Notes: generated by a model not told the origin, from the letters alone. Shown: positions 23,347 through 32,927, numbered from the stretch's first letter. The stretch: 49,804 nucleotides of DNA from Alkalibacterium gilvum (GCF_900109085.1 NZ_FNYW01000007.1:1-49804), one strand, 5' to 3'. Numbers and translations: made by a program.

Positions 23347-24807
23347 TTATGCACGTTTTCGCCATATACTTGGTGAGAATAATATTAAAATCGGGAATAT
23401 TTCTAAACGTCCCATAATCATAGCTAGAGATAATATTAATTTATTAAAAGAATTAAAAAAAGCGTATGAAGAGTCCGGCCCTACAAGCCCTAGACCCGGT
23501 CCAATATTATTAAATGTAGCAGCTACTGCACTAAATGCTGAGGTAAAATCATCAAGTTGAAAGCTGATAAGTAAAAGCAATAAAACAAAAATACCAACAT
23601 AAACAATCAAATAGTTTGCGATTGCCTTTATCATATGACCCTCAACTGGCTTATTTTCGAAATGTAGACTCACAATACGGTTGGGATAAGCATTTCGTTT
23701 CAACTCAGAAAATGCTGTTTTAATTAGTATTACTATCCGCGAGACCTTCATTCCTCCGCCTGTCGATCCTGCCATCCCACCTACAAACATCAGGAAAATT
23801 AAAATCATTTGAGAAAACAAAGGCCAGTTATTAAAATTATCAGTAGAAAATCCAGTCGTTGTCATAATAGAAATTACACTGAAAAAACTGTGCCTTAGTG
23901 CTTCTAAGCCGTTGTGGTATGTTTCGGATGACAGAGTTAACTGAGTGGTAATCAATATGATTGCTCCGGTTATAAAGCCTAAATACCATCGTAACTCCTC
24001 ACTCTTGAATGCGTCTTTAAAATGACGGGTAAAAATCAAGAAATATAAGTTGAAATTTGTTCCAAATACAAGCATTCCTATTCCAAGTATAAGCTCTATC
24101 ATAGCATTATTATAAGGGGCAATACTACCATTTTTCATACCAAAACCACCCGTACCAGCTGCCCCAAAGGCATGAATAAATGAATCAAAGATAGGCATTC
24201 CAGCTATTATCAGCAGTACAATCACAACAGCTGTGAATATTAAATACATATAATAAAGTATACGAGCAGAATGCGAAATCCGAGAAACGATTTTTCCAAA
24301 TGTCGGACCAGGTACCTCCGCTTTCATAATATGTACTGTTTCAGACTCCATCTGTGGCAGAACAGCTAGCGCAAATACCAAAACCCCCATTCCACCAATC
24401 AGATGAGTAAAACTTCGCCAGAAAAGACTTGAGTGCGCTAAAGTTTCTACATCTGTTAAAATACTCGCCCCCGTGGTTGTAAAACCACTAGCCGTCTCAA
24501 AAAAAGCATCGATCAACGAGGGGATGTCTCCATTTAACACAAATGGTAATGAACCGAAGAACGACAGCAAAAGCCAGGATAATGATACAATAACAAAACC
24601 TTCCTTTGCATAAAAAGTCTTCACTCTCGGTATTTTTTTAGTAAACATATAACCGATACTCCCTGTGAGCACGGCAATGACCAAAAAACTTGCCGAATAT
24701 CTCATCGGCTCTCTATATAAAAGGCTAACAACTAAAGGGACAATTAAAAGTATCGCTTCAATCTGAAGCAGTCTCCCTAAAGTGTAAGCGACCATTTTTT
24801 TATTCAA
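23347..24807 (-). CDS. trkH: Trk-type potassium uptake protein, membrane subunit TrkH
   Basis: 486 aa, about ten hydrophobic segments with the four pore-loop repeats of Trk/Ktr transporters (ETASGFTTTGAS, AFGAAGTGGFG, SIMTTTGFST, AVAATFNNIGPGLG). Each carries the central glycine of the selectivity filter. It imports K+ with Na+ or H+ coupling, gated by the cytosolic TrkA ring encoded 11 nt upstream. Start: TTG at 24807 next to a GGTGGGG SD; an ATG four codons later (24795) has poor spacing. It ends at a strong terminator. Confidence 0.9.
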   Translation of the reverse strand: MNKKMVAYTLGRLLQIEAILLIVPLVVSLLYREPMRYSASFLVIAVLTGSIGYMFTKKIPRVKTFYAKEGFVIVSLSWLLLSFFGSLPFVLNGDIPSLIDAFFETASGFTTTGASILTDVETLAHSSLFWRSFTHLIGGMGVLVFALAVLPQMESETVHIMKAEVPGPTFGKIVSRISHSARILYYMYLIFTAVVIVLLIIAGMPIFDSFIHAFGAAGTGGFGMKNGSIAPYNNAMIELILGIGMLVFGTNFNLYFLIFTRHFKDAFKSEELRWYLGFITGAIILITTQLTLSSETYHNGLEALRHSFFSVISIMTTTGFSTDNFNNWPLFSQMILIFLMFVGGMAGSTGGGMKVSRIVILIKTAFSELKRNAYPNRIVSLHFENKPVEGHMIKAIANYLIVYVGIFVLLLLLISFQLDDFTSAFSAVAATFNNIGPGLGLVGPDSSYAFFNSFNKLILSLAMIMGRLEIFPILILFSPSIWRKRA

Positions 24808-24818
24808 ATTACCCCACC

Positions 24819-26171
24819 CTATGCTAAAATATCCTCAATATTCTCGAGTGATTTTATTGTTGTTGTTATAATTACCTGATCACCCGATTCGATCGTATCA
24901 CTCCCGCTGGGATAAATAAGTTTGTTATCCCTTACTATATAGGCAATCAGTAAGTTATTTTTCATGTTCATGTCCTGAATTCTTTGATGCGTTACTTTAG
25001 AATTTTCTGGTACTCTAAATTGTATGGCTTCAACTTGGTTATCGGCAATCCTAAACAAAGCCTCAACATTGGACCCGTCATTGGAATTAAGTGACCGTAC
25101 AAAACGTATGATTTCATTTGCGATTAATCTTTTAGGTGTCACAATGGACTGCAAGCCAACATTGTCCAATAACTTCAATAAATCTGTACGACTTACCTTC
25201 GTTATAACCTTTTTAGCACCTTCTGATAAAGCAAAAAGAGAAATTAGGATGTTCTCCTCATCTACCCCAGTCAAACTAATCACCGTATCATAAAGCTCAA
25301 TGCGTTCTTCTTTAAGAAACTCCTGGTCTGTTCCGTCGCCTTCGATGACAACGGTTCGTGAAAACTGGCAGCTCAACTCTTTTGCTACGTTATGATTTGT
25401 TTCAATAACTTTTATTTCCATACGCATTTCCGAGAGCATATCAATAAGATAATGGGCCACTCTTCCTCCACCAACAATTAAGGCAGACCTTAATTTCCCT
25501 TGCTCCAAACCACATTTTCTATAAAGTTTGGTCAAATCTTTTTTACCACCTGTAACAAAGATATGGTCATTCTCTTCAAGCTTTGTATCACCACTTGGTA
25601 TGAAGACAAAATCGTTCCGTGAAATGGCACAGACATTAACATTATCAAATTTATGTTTAAATTCGCTCAAATAAGTGTGAGCAAGTTGACTATTTTCTGA
25701 CACATTTATTTCTACAATATTTACCCGACCGTTTGCAAATTGCTCGACACTTAGAGCTTCTGGATACCTTATAACTCGCGTGATATCCTTAGCCGCTTCC
25801 AATTCAGGGTTAATCATCATAGTAATGCCTAAGCCTTCTCGCATGAATCCCATATGATTAGCATATTCTGGATTTCTGACTCTGGCAATTGTATACGTGG
25901 CTCCTAGCTTCTTGGCTATAATAGCAGCTATAATATTTATCTCATCTTCTGGAGTTACGGCAATAAAGATATCGCATTTCCCCACATCTGCTTCTACTTG
26001 GGTTTCATAACTCGCCGCATTTCCCGCGAGTCCTGTGATATCAGTTTTTGAGATTACACGCTCAAGTCGCCATTGTTTTTTTTCAATCAATACAACATCA
26101 TTATTTTCAAGTGAGAGTTCTCTACACAAGGTTTCTCCTACCTTACCTCCACCAGCTATTACAATCTTCAC
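24819..26171 (-). CDS. trkA: Trk potassium uptake regulatory subunit TrkA
   Basis: 450 aa with two tandem RCK (TrkA-N plus TrkA-C) modules. Both nucleotide-binding motifs are visible: GGGKVGETL at the start and GGGRVAHYL near residue 230, each followed by an RCK_C domain. It forms the cytosolic ring that gates TrkH in response to NAD(H)/ATP. Start: GTG 26171 with AAGGAGG 8 nt upstream. The ATG opening the frame at 26216 sits between the -10 box and the expected transcription start of the visible promoter, so it cannot be the start. Divergent from ktrB. Confidence 0.92.
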   Translation of the reverse strand: MKIVIAGGGKVGETLCRELSLENNDVVLIEKKQWRLERVISKTDITGLAGNAASYETQVEADVGKCDIFIAVTPEDEINIIAAIIAKKLGATYTIARVRNPEYANHMGFMREGLGITMMINPELEAAKDITRVIRYPEALSVEQFANGRVNIVEINVSENSQLAHTYLSEFKHKFDNVNVCAISRNDFVFIPSGDTKLEENDHIFVTGGKKDLTKLYRKCGLEQGKLRSALIVGGGRVAHYLIDMLSEMRMEIKVIETNHNVAKELSCQFSRTVVIEGDGTDQEFLKEERIELYDTVISLTGVDEENILISLFALSEGAKKVITKVSRTDLLKLLDNVGLQSIVTPKRLIANEIIRFVRSLNSNDGSNVEALFRIADNQVEAIQFRVPENSKVTHQRIQDMNMKNNLLIAYIVRDNKLIYPSGSDTIESGDQVIITTTIKSLENIEDILA

Positions 26172-26218
26172 ATTAAGAGCCTCCTTACGTCCTTTGAGTT
26201 CCTTTAGAACCTCCATTC

Positions 26219-26246
26219 ATCATAGCAGAAAAAGATTTATTTTCAA
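26219..26246 (-). promoter_or_regulatory. Promoter of trkA-trkH
   Basis: On the minus strand TTGAAA (26246-26241), a 16-bp spacer and TATGAT (26224-26219). Transcription would start near 26212, about 40 nt before the GTG of trkA. Confidence 0.7.
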
Positions 26247-26344
26247 CGCTCTCTAGGTTGTTTTTAACCCTGTAATCAAGTAAACTTTATCTATTCATGA
26301 TTTTAAAAATCTGAATCTTTTTTTATCTATGAAAGGTTGTTTTT

Positions 26345-27733
26345 ATGATTAATAAAATACGTCATTTTTCTAACTGGCCCATCCCCATAAAGATAGTTTT
26401 CAGTTTTGCTATTGTTATTGTCTTGGGGTCGCTTTTTCTTGCCTTGCCTATCAGCCAGCTTGAATCATCGGAAGCAACTTATTTTGATCATTTATTTGGT
26501 GCTATTTCAATGGTTGCGGTTACTGGTTTAGCAACCGTCCCAATAGCTGAGACTTACAATATTTTTGGTCAAATTATTACGCTAATCTTGATTAAATTAG
26601 GTGGTTTAGGTTTAATTACGATTGTTTCGGCTATCGTTATGCAATTCGGTCGTCAGGTAAGTATGAGAGAAGAAATCACTTTACAGCAAGCTTTAAATAG
26701 AAGTGATATGAAAGGATTTCGACACTTTTTACTTAATGTTGTCAAATACACAACGTTATTTGAAGCCCTCGGTGCCCTTTTGTTTATGTTTAAATTTGTT
26801 CCACATTTTGGCTGGGGGGCAGGCATTTTTAATTCTATATTTCTATCTATCTCTTCATTTAACAATGCAGGTTTTGATAATTTAGGAACAGTGAGTTTAC
26901 AAAATTTTGTCAGTTCACCAATTATAAATATTGTTGTCCCTCTCTTGATTATTCTCGGAGGTATTGGTTTTTCTGTATGGTTTGATGTTGCCAAGCACTT
27001 TAAACAATTCAGTGCTTCTAGAAGCTGGGTCGACTTTAAAGGAACTTATCGAAGGTTGAAACTTCACACCCGTCTCGTCATTAAATGGTCTTTAGGATTG
27101 ATCCTGTCAGCCGGCGTTATCTTCACTTTAGCTGAATGGACTAATCCTCAAACATTAGGTTCATTGGACTTTTCTGGTAAAGTACAGGCCATTTTCTTTC
27201 AAGCTGTTACACTTAGAACAGCAGGTTTCAGTACACTGAATTTTTCTGAATTCCATATATTTACACTTATTACTTTCACTGTCTTTATGTTTATTGGAGG
27301 TTCTCCCGGAGGAACTGCTGGGGGGGCAAAAACGTCTACTGTCGCTCTTGTTGTTAAACTTATGATTGCAGAAGTTAGAGGTTTAACAAATGTGAACTAT
27401 AAAAAAAGAACATTGGAAATGGATATTATTAAGCGTGCTTTAGTTATCGTTGTTATGTTTATTCTACTCAATTTCTTTGCATTGGCTTTAATAACTATAT
27501 TTGATGAACAGATTCCAATGCAGTATCTTCTCTTTGAAACGGTCTCTGCTTACGGTACTGTCGGTTTATCTGCCGATTTGACTGCGTCTCTTTCTAGGCA
27601 GAGTCAGGTTGTCATTATGTTTTGTATGTTTATTGGAAGAATCGGACCGATTACAATCTTTACAGCTTTAGGAAATAGAAATAGAAGAAATAAAGATATC
27701 CGCTATGCAACAGGAAATATATTAATTGGGTAG
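26345..27733 (+). CDS. ktrB: Ktr-type potassium uptake protein, membrane subunit KtrB
   Basis: 462 aa, a Trk/Ktr/HKT pore protein of Ktr length: filter repeats VAVTGLAT, SFNNAGFDN, TLRTAGFST and SAYGTVGLS, and the gate region FIGGSPGGTAGGAKT. It imports K+ (Na+-dependent in characterised systems) and needs the KtrA ring encoded 12 nt downstream. Start: ATG with SD AAAGG 8 nt upstream. Divergent to trkA with a 173-bp gap between coding starts. No ydaO-type c-di-AMP riboswitch is present in the leader, although Bacillus ktrAB has one. Confidence 0.93.
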   Translation: MINKIRHFSNWPIPIKIVFSFAIVIVLGSLFLALPISQLESSEATYFDHLFGAISMVAVTGLATVPIAETYNIFGQIITLILIKLGGLGLITIVSAIVMQFGRQVSMREEITLQQALNRSDMKGFRHFLLNVVKYTTLFEALGALLFMFKFVPHFGWGAGIFNSIFLSISSFNNAGFDNLGTVSLQNFVSSPIINIVVPLLIILGGIGFSVWFDVAKHFKQFSASRSWVDFKGTYRRLKLHTRLVIKWSLGLILSAGVIFTLAEWTNPQTLGSLDFSGKVQAIFFQAVTLRTAGFSTLNFSEFHIFTLITFTVFMFIGGSPGGTAGGAKTSTVALVVKLMIAEVRGLTNVNYKKRTLEMDIIKRALVIVVMFILLNFFALALITIFDEQIPMQYLLFETVSAYGTVGLSADLTASLSRQSQVVIMFCMFIGRIGPITIFTALGNRNRRNKDIRYATGNILIG

Positions 27734-27745
27734 GAGTGTTTTAGA

Positions 27746-28414
27746 ATGGTTAAAACTGTAGGAGTTTTGGGACTCGGCGTGTTTGGTTCCACCATCGCTA
27801 CTGAACTTGGCGAACAGCATTATGACGTTATTGCCGTTGACAAAGACTTAGTCGATGTGAATCGTGTAGAAGAGTATGTGGTCCAGGCGGTCCAAGGTAA
27901 TTTTACAGATATTGAGTTACTTAGAAGTATTGGTTTTTCTAACTGTGAAGTAGTTGTAATTGGTACGGGCTCAAACCTTGAGGCAAGCGTCATGGCAATT
28001 ATGAACTGTAAAAAGCTTGGTATTAAGCGCATTATTGCTAAAGCTAAAAATCGAACACACATGGAAATCATGCAAGAAATGGGTGCACACGAAATTATCC
28101 GACCTGAAAAACAAATGGGAGATAAAGTCGCTCGAAACATTATGCGCAATAACATTTTGGATGTCATCACACTTGATGATGAAAATTCAATCATTGAATT
28201 TACTGCTCCTGAACGCTGGATAGGGCGTAGTTTAAAAGAAATGGACCTTAGGAAGAAATATAAAATCAACGTAATCGGTATGAAATCTGATCCAAATGGA
28301 AAACTCGCTATCAACGTTCCCCCTGAAGAAAAAATCAAGCCTGGGAGCTTTATTGTTGCGATAGGTAAACCAGAAACCTTTGAGCATTTAGATTATACAG
28401 ACCAATTAAAATAA
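27746..28414 (+). CDS. ktrA: Ktr potassium uptake regulatory subunit KtrA
   Basis: 222 aa, one RCK_N domain (GLGVFGSTIATEL nucleotide-binding loop, Asp at the end of beta-2) and one RCK_C domain (about residues 135-220), the standard KtrA size. It forms an octameric ring that opens KtrB with ATP and closes it with ADP; in several Firmicutes the RCK_C domain binds c-di-AMP. The c-di-AMP phosphodiesterase GdpP is encoded 2.1 kb further on. Start: ATG with SD GGAGTG. Ends at a terminator. Confidence 0.93.
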   Translation: MVKTVGVLGLGVFGSTIATELGEQHYDVIAVDKDLVDVNRVEEYVVQAVQGNFTDIELLRSIGFSNCEVVVIGTGSNLEASVMAIMNCKKLGIKRIIAKAKNRTHMEIMQEMGAHEIIRPEKQMGDKVARNIMRNNILDVITLDDENSIIEFTAPERWIGRSLKEMDLRKKYKINVIGMKSDPNGKLAINVPPEEKIKPGSFIVAIGKPETFEHLDYTDQLK

Positions 28415-28415
28415 A

Positions 28416-28461
28416 AAACAGTAGCCAACGCTTAAATAGTTGTTGGCTACTGTTTTATTTT
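28416..28461 (+). terminator. Terminator of ktrBA
   Basis: A 14-bp perfect stem (28416-28429 with 28442-28455) followed by TATTTT. The A-rich other side can also stop leftward dnaB transcription, whose stop lies 17 nt away. Confidence 0.9.
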
Positions 28462-28477
28462 GCTGCATTTATATTAT

Positions 28478-29848
28478 TTAACCTGGTATTTCACTCTCAG
28501 GATAGTAAGATAATGAAGAAAATTTGTTATATTCTTTAATGAATAGTAATTTTATTGTTCCCCTTGCTCCTGAACGGTTTTTTTCAAGAATAACTTCCAC
28601 TACGTTTTCGTCTGCCGATTCTTCTTCCTCTTCATCGTCTTCACCTCGGTAATAATCTTCCCTATATAAAAAGGCTACGATATCAGCATCTTGCTCAATC
28701 GAACCTGATTCTCTTAAGTCACTGAGGATTGGACGTTTATCTTGTCTTTGTTCCACACTACGTGAGAGTTGGGATAAGGCTATAACAGGGACTGAAAGCT
28801 CTTTAGCTAGTTTTTTTAGTTGTCTTGAAATTTCAGAGACTTCTTGTTGGCGACTTTCTCGTCCAGTTCCTTCAATCAACTGAAGATAGTCAATAACTAT
28901 CAAACCAAGATCCCCTTTTTCTTGCTTGAGTTTACGACACTTAGCGCGTATCTCAGCTGTTCGAATACCCGGTGTGTCATCAATATAAATGTTGGCCTTA
29001 GACAAACTCCCCATAGCAACAAATAATTTGGTGAATTCTTCTTCTGTCAATTGCCCTGTACGTAAATTCGTTGCATTGATTGTCCCTTCAGCGCATAACA
29101 TACGATTAACTAGTTGTTCAGCGCCCATTTCCAAACTGAAAATTGCTACATTCTCATCTGTCTTTGTTCCAATATTCTGCGCTACATTTAATGCAAAGGC
29201 CGTTTTACCAACACCTGGTCGAGCAGCTAAAATAATCAGTTCATCTTCATGCAGTCCAGCTGTCATTTGATCAAGCATTTTATATCCAGTAGATATTCCT
29301 GTGATATCATCATCATTTTGAAAGAGATCATCAATATTATTGATTGTATTTCGTAGTACCGTTTCAATATCTACGAAGCCACTTCTACTTTTCTTCTCAG
29401 ATACTTCTAAAATTTTTCTTTCAGCTTCATCAAGTAAATTAGGAAGATTATCAGTCTCTTCATATCCCTTTGATGCTATTTCAGTAGCTGTTTGAATCAA
29501 ATTTCTTAGTATAGCACGTTCTTCAACAATCTTAGCATAATACCCCACGTTAGTTGCAGTAGGCACTGTCGTCGCTAATTCAGTTAAATAAGGGGTACCT
29601 CCAACATCTTCCAACTGGTTCCTGGCTTCTAGATTGTTGGCTATTGTAATAACATCGATTGCTTCATTTTTTTCATTCAATTCATTCATAGATTGAAAAA
29701 TAAGCTGGTGAGCACGGCGATAAAAATCATTCGTTTCTACAAATTCCATAGCTAAAATAATGGCTTCAGGGTCAAGTAAAATCGATCCTAAAACAGATTG
29801 TTCAGCTTCGATGTTTTGTGGCGGGAGGCGATTACCTATAATATCCAT
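28478..29848 (-). CDS. dnaB: Replicative DNA helicase DnaB (Bacillus DnaC)
   Basis: 456 aa hexameric fork helicase: N-terminal DnaB domain (PPQNIEAEQSVLGSILLD), RecA-like C-terminal domain with Walker A AARPGVGKTAF, Walker B LGLIVIDYLQL and DnaB motif SQLSRSVEQR. Start: ATG 29848, giving the family N-terminus MDIIGNRLPPQ and normal length, though the nearest SD-like AAAGGAAG is 12 nt away. The frame's first ATG (29959) lies at the end of a parS-like site, beyond the rplI terminator, and is rejected. Follows rplI and gdpP as in most Lactobacillales. Confidence 0.94.
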   Translation of the reverse strand: MDIIGNRLPPQNIEAEQSVLGSILLDPEAIILAMEFVETNDFYRRAHQLIFQSMNELNEKNEAIDVITIANNLEARNQLEDVGGTPYLTELATTVPTATNVGYYAKIVEERAILRNLIQTATEIASKGYEETDNLPNLLDEAERKILEVSEKKSRSGFVDIETVLRNTINNIDDLFQNDDDITGISTGYKMLDQMTAGLHEDELIILAARPGVGKTAFALNVAQNIGTKTDENVAIFSLEMGAEQLVNRMLCAEGTINATNLRTGQLTEEEFTKLFVAMGSLSKANIYIDDTPGIRTAEIRAKCRKLKQEKGDLGLIVIDYLQLIEGTGRESRQQEVSEISRQLKKLAKELSVPVIALSQLSRSVEQRQDKRPILSDLRESGSIEQDADIVAFLYREDYYRGEDDEEEEESADENVVEVILEKNRSGARGTIKLLFIKEYNKFSSLSYYPESEIPG

Positions 29849-29942
29849 CTTGATATCTAACTTCCTTTCGTAACTTTCACTGTCTCTATATTGTACCTTA
29901 CTTGAATTTAAAAGTATACAAGGGAACATATATTCTTTCAAT

Positions 29943-29958
29943 TGTTTCACATGAAACA
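29943..29958. other. Degenerate parS site
   Basis: TGTTTCACATGAAACA differs from the parS consensus TGTTTCACGTGAAACA at one central base. It sits next to the rplI terminator. Two perfect copies lie 2.6 and 3.5 kb away, which supports it as a (weaker) ParB site. Confidence 0.65.
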
Positions 29959-30005
29959 AAATAAGCTAGCATACTTTTAGGATTCTATCCTTTTGCATGC
30001 TAGCT
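29956..30005 (-). terminator. Terminator or attenuator between rplI and dnaB
   Basis: AGCTAGCAT (29964-29972) pairs with ATGCTAGCT (29997-30005), with an inner AGGAT/ATCCT stem. TTATTTTGTTT follows on the minus strand, 32 nt after the rplI stop. Confidence 0.75.
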
Positions 30006-30036
30006 CTAGCTATTTTGCCTAACTTATTATCTATAT

Positions 30037-30489
30037 TTATTTATTTTTAGCTAGTACTCTTACTGTTATCTCTGCTACTACATCTTTATGAAGTTTAATA
30101 TCCATTTTCTGACTACCTAATGAACGCATAGGTATTGTTTGATTAATTTTTCTTTTATCAACTTTTATATCCAGTTGCTCTTCAATAGCTTTTGCAATCT
30201 GTTTCGTCGTTACTGATCCGAATAAACGTCCATCTTCTGCCGCTTTTTCTTTAATCTCTATAGGATTTTTTTCTAATATATCTTTTTCACTTTTGGCTTC
30301 TTCAAACATTTCTTTTTCTTCTCTTTTTTGTGCTTTCTTTTTCATTGTTAATTCTTTTTTAGCTGAAGACGTGGCTTCTTTTGCTACACCTTTTTTTATT
30401 AAAAAATTTCGTGCATAGCCATCAGACACATTTTTCACTTCACCTTTTTTCCCTGTTCCTTTAACATCTTTTAATAGAATAACTTCCAT
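30037..30489 (-). CDS. rplI: 50S ribosomal protein L9
   Basis: 150 aa, full length: N-terminal 23S-binding domain with the L9 signature ([35 protein letters not shown]), a long connecting helix rich in K and E, and the C-terminal domain ([19 protein letters not shown]). It is a structural protein of the L1-stalk base region. Start: ATG with SD AGGGAG. It follows gdpP by 21 nt, so they share a transcript; this pairing is conserved in Firmicutes. Confidence 0.96.
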   Translation of the reverse strand: MEVILLKDVKGTGKKGEVKNVSDGYARNFLIKKGVAKEATSSAKKELTMKKKAQKREEKEMFEEAKSEKDILEKNPIEIKEKAAEDGRLFGSVTTKQIAKAIEEQLDIKVDKRKINQTIPMRSLGSQKMDIKLHKDVVAEITVRVLAKNK

Positions 30490-30510
30490 AGTTTAAACTC
30501 CCTCTCTCTT

Positions 30511-32508
30511 TTAATCTAATTGAGAATGTATAACTTCTTTTAATTCTTCTATTACTTCAGAAATACTCCGGTCATCAATCTGTGTCGCAGCGTTAGATAA
30601 ATGTCCGCCACCACCCATTTTCTCCATAATGGTTTGAACATTAATTTTTCCCAAGCTTCGCGCACTTATACCTACAGTTTCTTCTGAACGTCGTGTTATG
30701 ACAAATGCAGCTTCAACTCCAGACATACTTAACATTGTATCAGCTGTTTGAGCAGCTGTCACGGATGGATAAACCTCGTCATTCTTTCCATGAGCAATGG
30801 CTACACCATCTATTACGTAATCAAGGGTCTGTATTAGCTCACTACGTTTAAGATAATTCTTAGGATCTTCTTTTAAAAGTCTTTGTATCATAGTGGAATT
30901 AGCTCCAACGGATTGAAGATAACTTGCTGCATCGAAAGTACGAGAACCTGTTCTTAAACTGAAGTTGTTTGTATCAACAACTATACCACCAAGCATAGCT
31001 GTTGCTTCTATTCGATTAATTGGCTCGCCATCTGTTGATACATATTCAAAGAGTTCCGTGATTAATTCTGCTGTTGATGAAGCATAGGGTTCGATATAAA
31101 CAAGTAATGGATTCTCAGTGAACTCTTCTCCACGTCTGTGGTGGTCAATAACCATATTACGCTTAGATTTTCTTAACAAACTCGGAGCAATAGAAAGCAC
31201 TGGTTTGTGGTGATCAACCAATACAACCAAGTCATCTGGATTTATTAATCGTTCTGCTTCTTTAGAAGATATTAAGTTATCATTTAATTGTTTATATTCT
31301 TTAATTTTTTGTATCAACTTAGCTACGTCTTTATTAATATCATCTTCATCTATCACTACGTAAACTTCTTTTTTCAACATCATAGCTATACGAGCAACAC
31401 CAAGAGATGAGCCAACTGAATCCATGTCAGGATTTTTATGTCCCATGACAAAAATTTTATCGCTATCTTTCATCAATTTCTGCATAGCCTGGCTAATCAT
31501 ACGAGAGCGGACACGCGTTCTTTTTTCCATAGGATTCGTTTTCCCACCATAATAACGTGGCTCCTCGTCGACTGCCTTCACGATTGCCTGGTCTCCTCCG
31601 CGTCCTAAAGCTAGGTCTAGATTGCTTTGGGCAAGATCGGCTAACTTATCAAAGGGCGCCTCTCCATAAGACAATCCTATACTTATTGTTAGCGGTAAAT
31701 TACGTTTCGAGGTTCGATCTCTAACATTATCAATAATATTGAACTTATCTTTTTCCAAACGATCAAGCTTTTCTCTATCCAGCAGAAGAAAATAGCGGTC
31801 ATCAGAGATTCGTTTATAAAAAATCCCGTGTTGCTTCCCCCAGTTGGAGAAATAGGTCGTTAACAGACTATCAAAGCCAGATATGCCTCTGTCATCCAGT
31901 CCTTGAGTAATCTCATCATAGTTATCTAAAAATAACCAGCCTACAACCGGGCGTGTTTTTTCGTACTCCTCTGTAGCTGTAGCATATTCAGTGATATCCA
32001 GTAAATATAGGGCATTGATATCCTTTTGGAGAGAAACCTTATAAATTTTCTCATTCCATTCCACTAAATTAAAATCTTCTCTTTTATCATTTTCAAAGTA
32101 ATCAGATAGATTTTGATTCACTTCTTTTATTGGCTCGCCTAATAACTGTTGTTCGGATGGTAGCTGTAATTGCATGTAAGGGTTAATCCATTCAATCTGA
32201 TTTTCATCATTAAGTAGAATGATTCCCATAGGCATCTTTATTAATGCCTCCTGCTGTCCACGCTTTATCCGATAAGACAAGTTAAGAATGTAATTATTCA
32301 GCTCATCATTATATTCATTGCTAAATTGCCATATAATTGCGAGCGTAATGAGAAATAAAATGAGCATCAATACGCCTAACCATATATGAGCAAAGAAGCT
32401 GAGCGCCGTCATAACAAATTGAACGGCCACTGCGAATAAAAGCATACGTTTTAAATATGGATGATTCAGTAGTTTAGGAAGATTATCTTCCTGAGACTTA
32501 TTATTCAT
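30511..32508 (-). CDS. gdpP: c-di-AMP phosphodiesterase GdpP (YybT)
   Basis: 665 aa membrane enzyme hydrolysing c-di-AMP to pApA. Order: two N-terminal membrane helices (~20-60), a degenerate PAS domain, a degenerate GGDEF domain (TISIGLSYGEAPFDKLADLA, no GGDEF motif), and a DHH-DHHA1 module with MGHKNPDMDS, LVDHH, VIDHHRRG and GGGHLSNAAT metal or substrate motifs. c-di-AMP controls K+ import (Ktr/Trk) and wall homeostasis, so its presence near both K+ systems and WalRK is functionally coherent. Start: ATG 32508 with AGGAG 7 nt upstream; the ATG eight codons earlier has no SD. Confidence 0.95.
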   Translation of the reverse strand: MNNKSQEDNLPKLLNHPYLKRMLLFAVAVQFVMTALSFFAHIWLGVLMLILFLITLAIIWQFSNEYNDELNNYILNLSYRIKRGQQEALIKMPMGIILLNDENQIEWINPYMQLQLPSEQQLLGEPIKEVNQNLSDYFENDKREDFNLVEWNEKIYKVSLQKDINALYLLDITEYATATEEYEKTRPVVGWLFLDNYDEITQGLDDRGISGFDSLLTTYFSNWGKQHGIFYKRISDDRYFLLLDREKLDRLEKDKFNIIDNVRDRTSKRNLPLTISIGLSYGEAPFDKLADLAQSNLDLALGRGGDQAIVKAVDEEPRYYGGKTNPMEKRTRVRSRMISQAMQKLMKDSDKIFVMGHKNPDMDSVGSSLGVARIAMMLKKEVYVVIDEDDINKDVAKLIQKIKEYKQLNDNLISSKEAERLINPDDLVVLVDHHKPVLSIAPSLLRKSKRNMVIDHHRRGEEFTENPLLVYIEPYASSTAELITELFEYVSTDGEPINRIEATAMLGGIVVDTNNFSLRTGSRTFDAASYLQSVGANSTMIQRLLKEDPKNYLKRSELIQTLDYVIDGVAIAHGKNDEVYPSVTAAQTADTMLSMSGVEAAFVITRRSEETVGISARSLGKINVQTIMEKMGGGGHLSNAATQIDDRSISEVIEELKEVIHSQLD

Positions 32509-32598
32509 ATTTTCTCCTCTTAACATCGACATTATAAAACTATTTTTTTATATTTTAACATGTTTAGAAAACTACTTCTATACTTAATACTCTTTAAA

Positions 32599-32614
32599 TG
32601 TTTCACGTGAAACA
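32599..32614. other. parS site (perfect)
   Basis: TGTTTCACGTGAAACA, identical to the bacterial parS consensus bound by ParB/Spo0J, in the rpsR-gdpP gap. About 9 kb from the dnaA-dnaN unwinding site. Confidence 0.95.
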
Positions 32615-32616
32615 TT

Positions 32617-32658
32617 TAAAACAAAAGAAGCTGTAACAGTATCTCTGCCACAGCTTCT
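32617..32658 (-). terminator. Terminator of rpsF-ssb-rpsR
   Basis: AGAAGCTGT (32626-32634) pairs with ACAGCTTCT (32650-32658). On the minus strand TTTTGTTTT follows, 10 nt after the rpsR stop. Confidence 0.88.
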
Positions 32659-32667
32659 AACTATTTT

Positions 32668-32901
32668 TTAGTCTTCAGTAACGAATGGCAATAAGCCCAT
32701 GATACGAGCGCGTTTAATTGCTTTCGTTAATTTACGTTGGTTTTTAGCATATGTTCCAGTTACACGACGTGGTAAAATTTTACCTCTGTCTGAAATGAAA
32801 CGTTTCAATAAATCGATGTCTTTATAATCGATGTATTCAATATGATTAGCTGCAAAGAAATCAACTTTACGGCGCTTTCTTCCGCCTTTACGTCCAGCCA
32901 T
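32668..32901 (-). CDS. rpsR: 30S ribosomal protein S18
   Basis: 77 aa, full length, with the conserved core [19 protein letters not shown] and [20 protein letters not shown]18 pairs with S6 on the 30S platform. Last gene of the conserved rpsF-ssb-rpsR operon. Start: ATG with SD AAGGAGG. Confidence 0.97.
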   Translation of the reverse strand: MAGRKGGRKRRKVDFFAANHIEYIDYKDIDLLKRFISDRGKILPRRVTGTYAKNQRKLTKAIKRARIMGLLPFVTED

Positions 32902-32927
32902 GTTATAATCCTCCTTTTATACTTGAA

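Noticed and set aside
26217-26344. Possible c-di-AMP (ydaO) riboswitch upstream of ktrB
   Set aside because: The gap is too short and none of the conserved ydaO motifs are visible; only promoter and SD-type sequence was found.
29849-29959. N-terminal extension of DnaB starting MFHVKQ
   Set aside because: The ATG falls within a parS-like palindrome and next to the rplI terminator; the family N-terminus starts at 29848.
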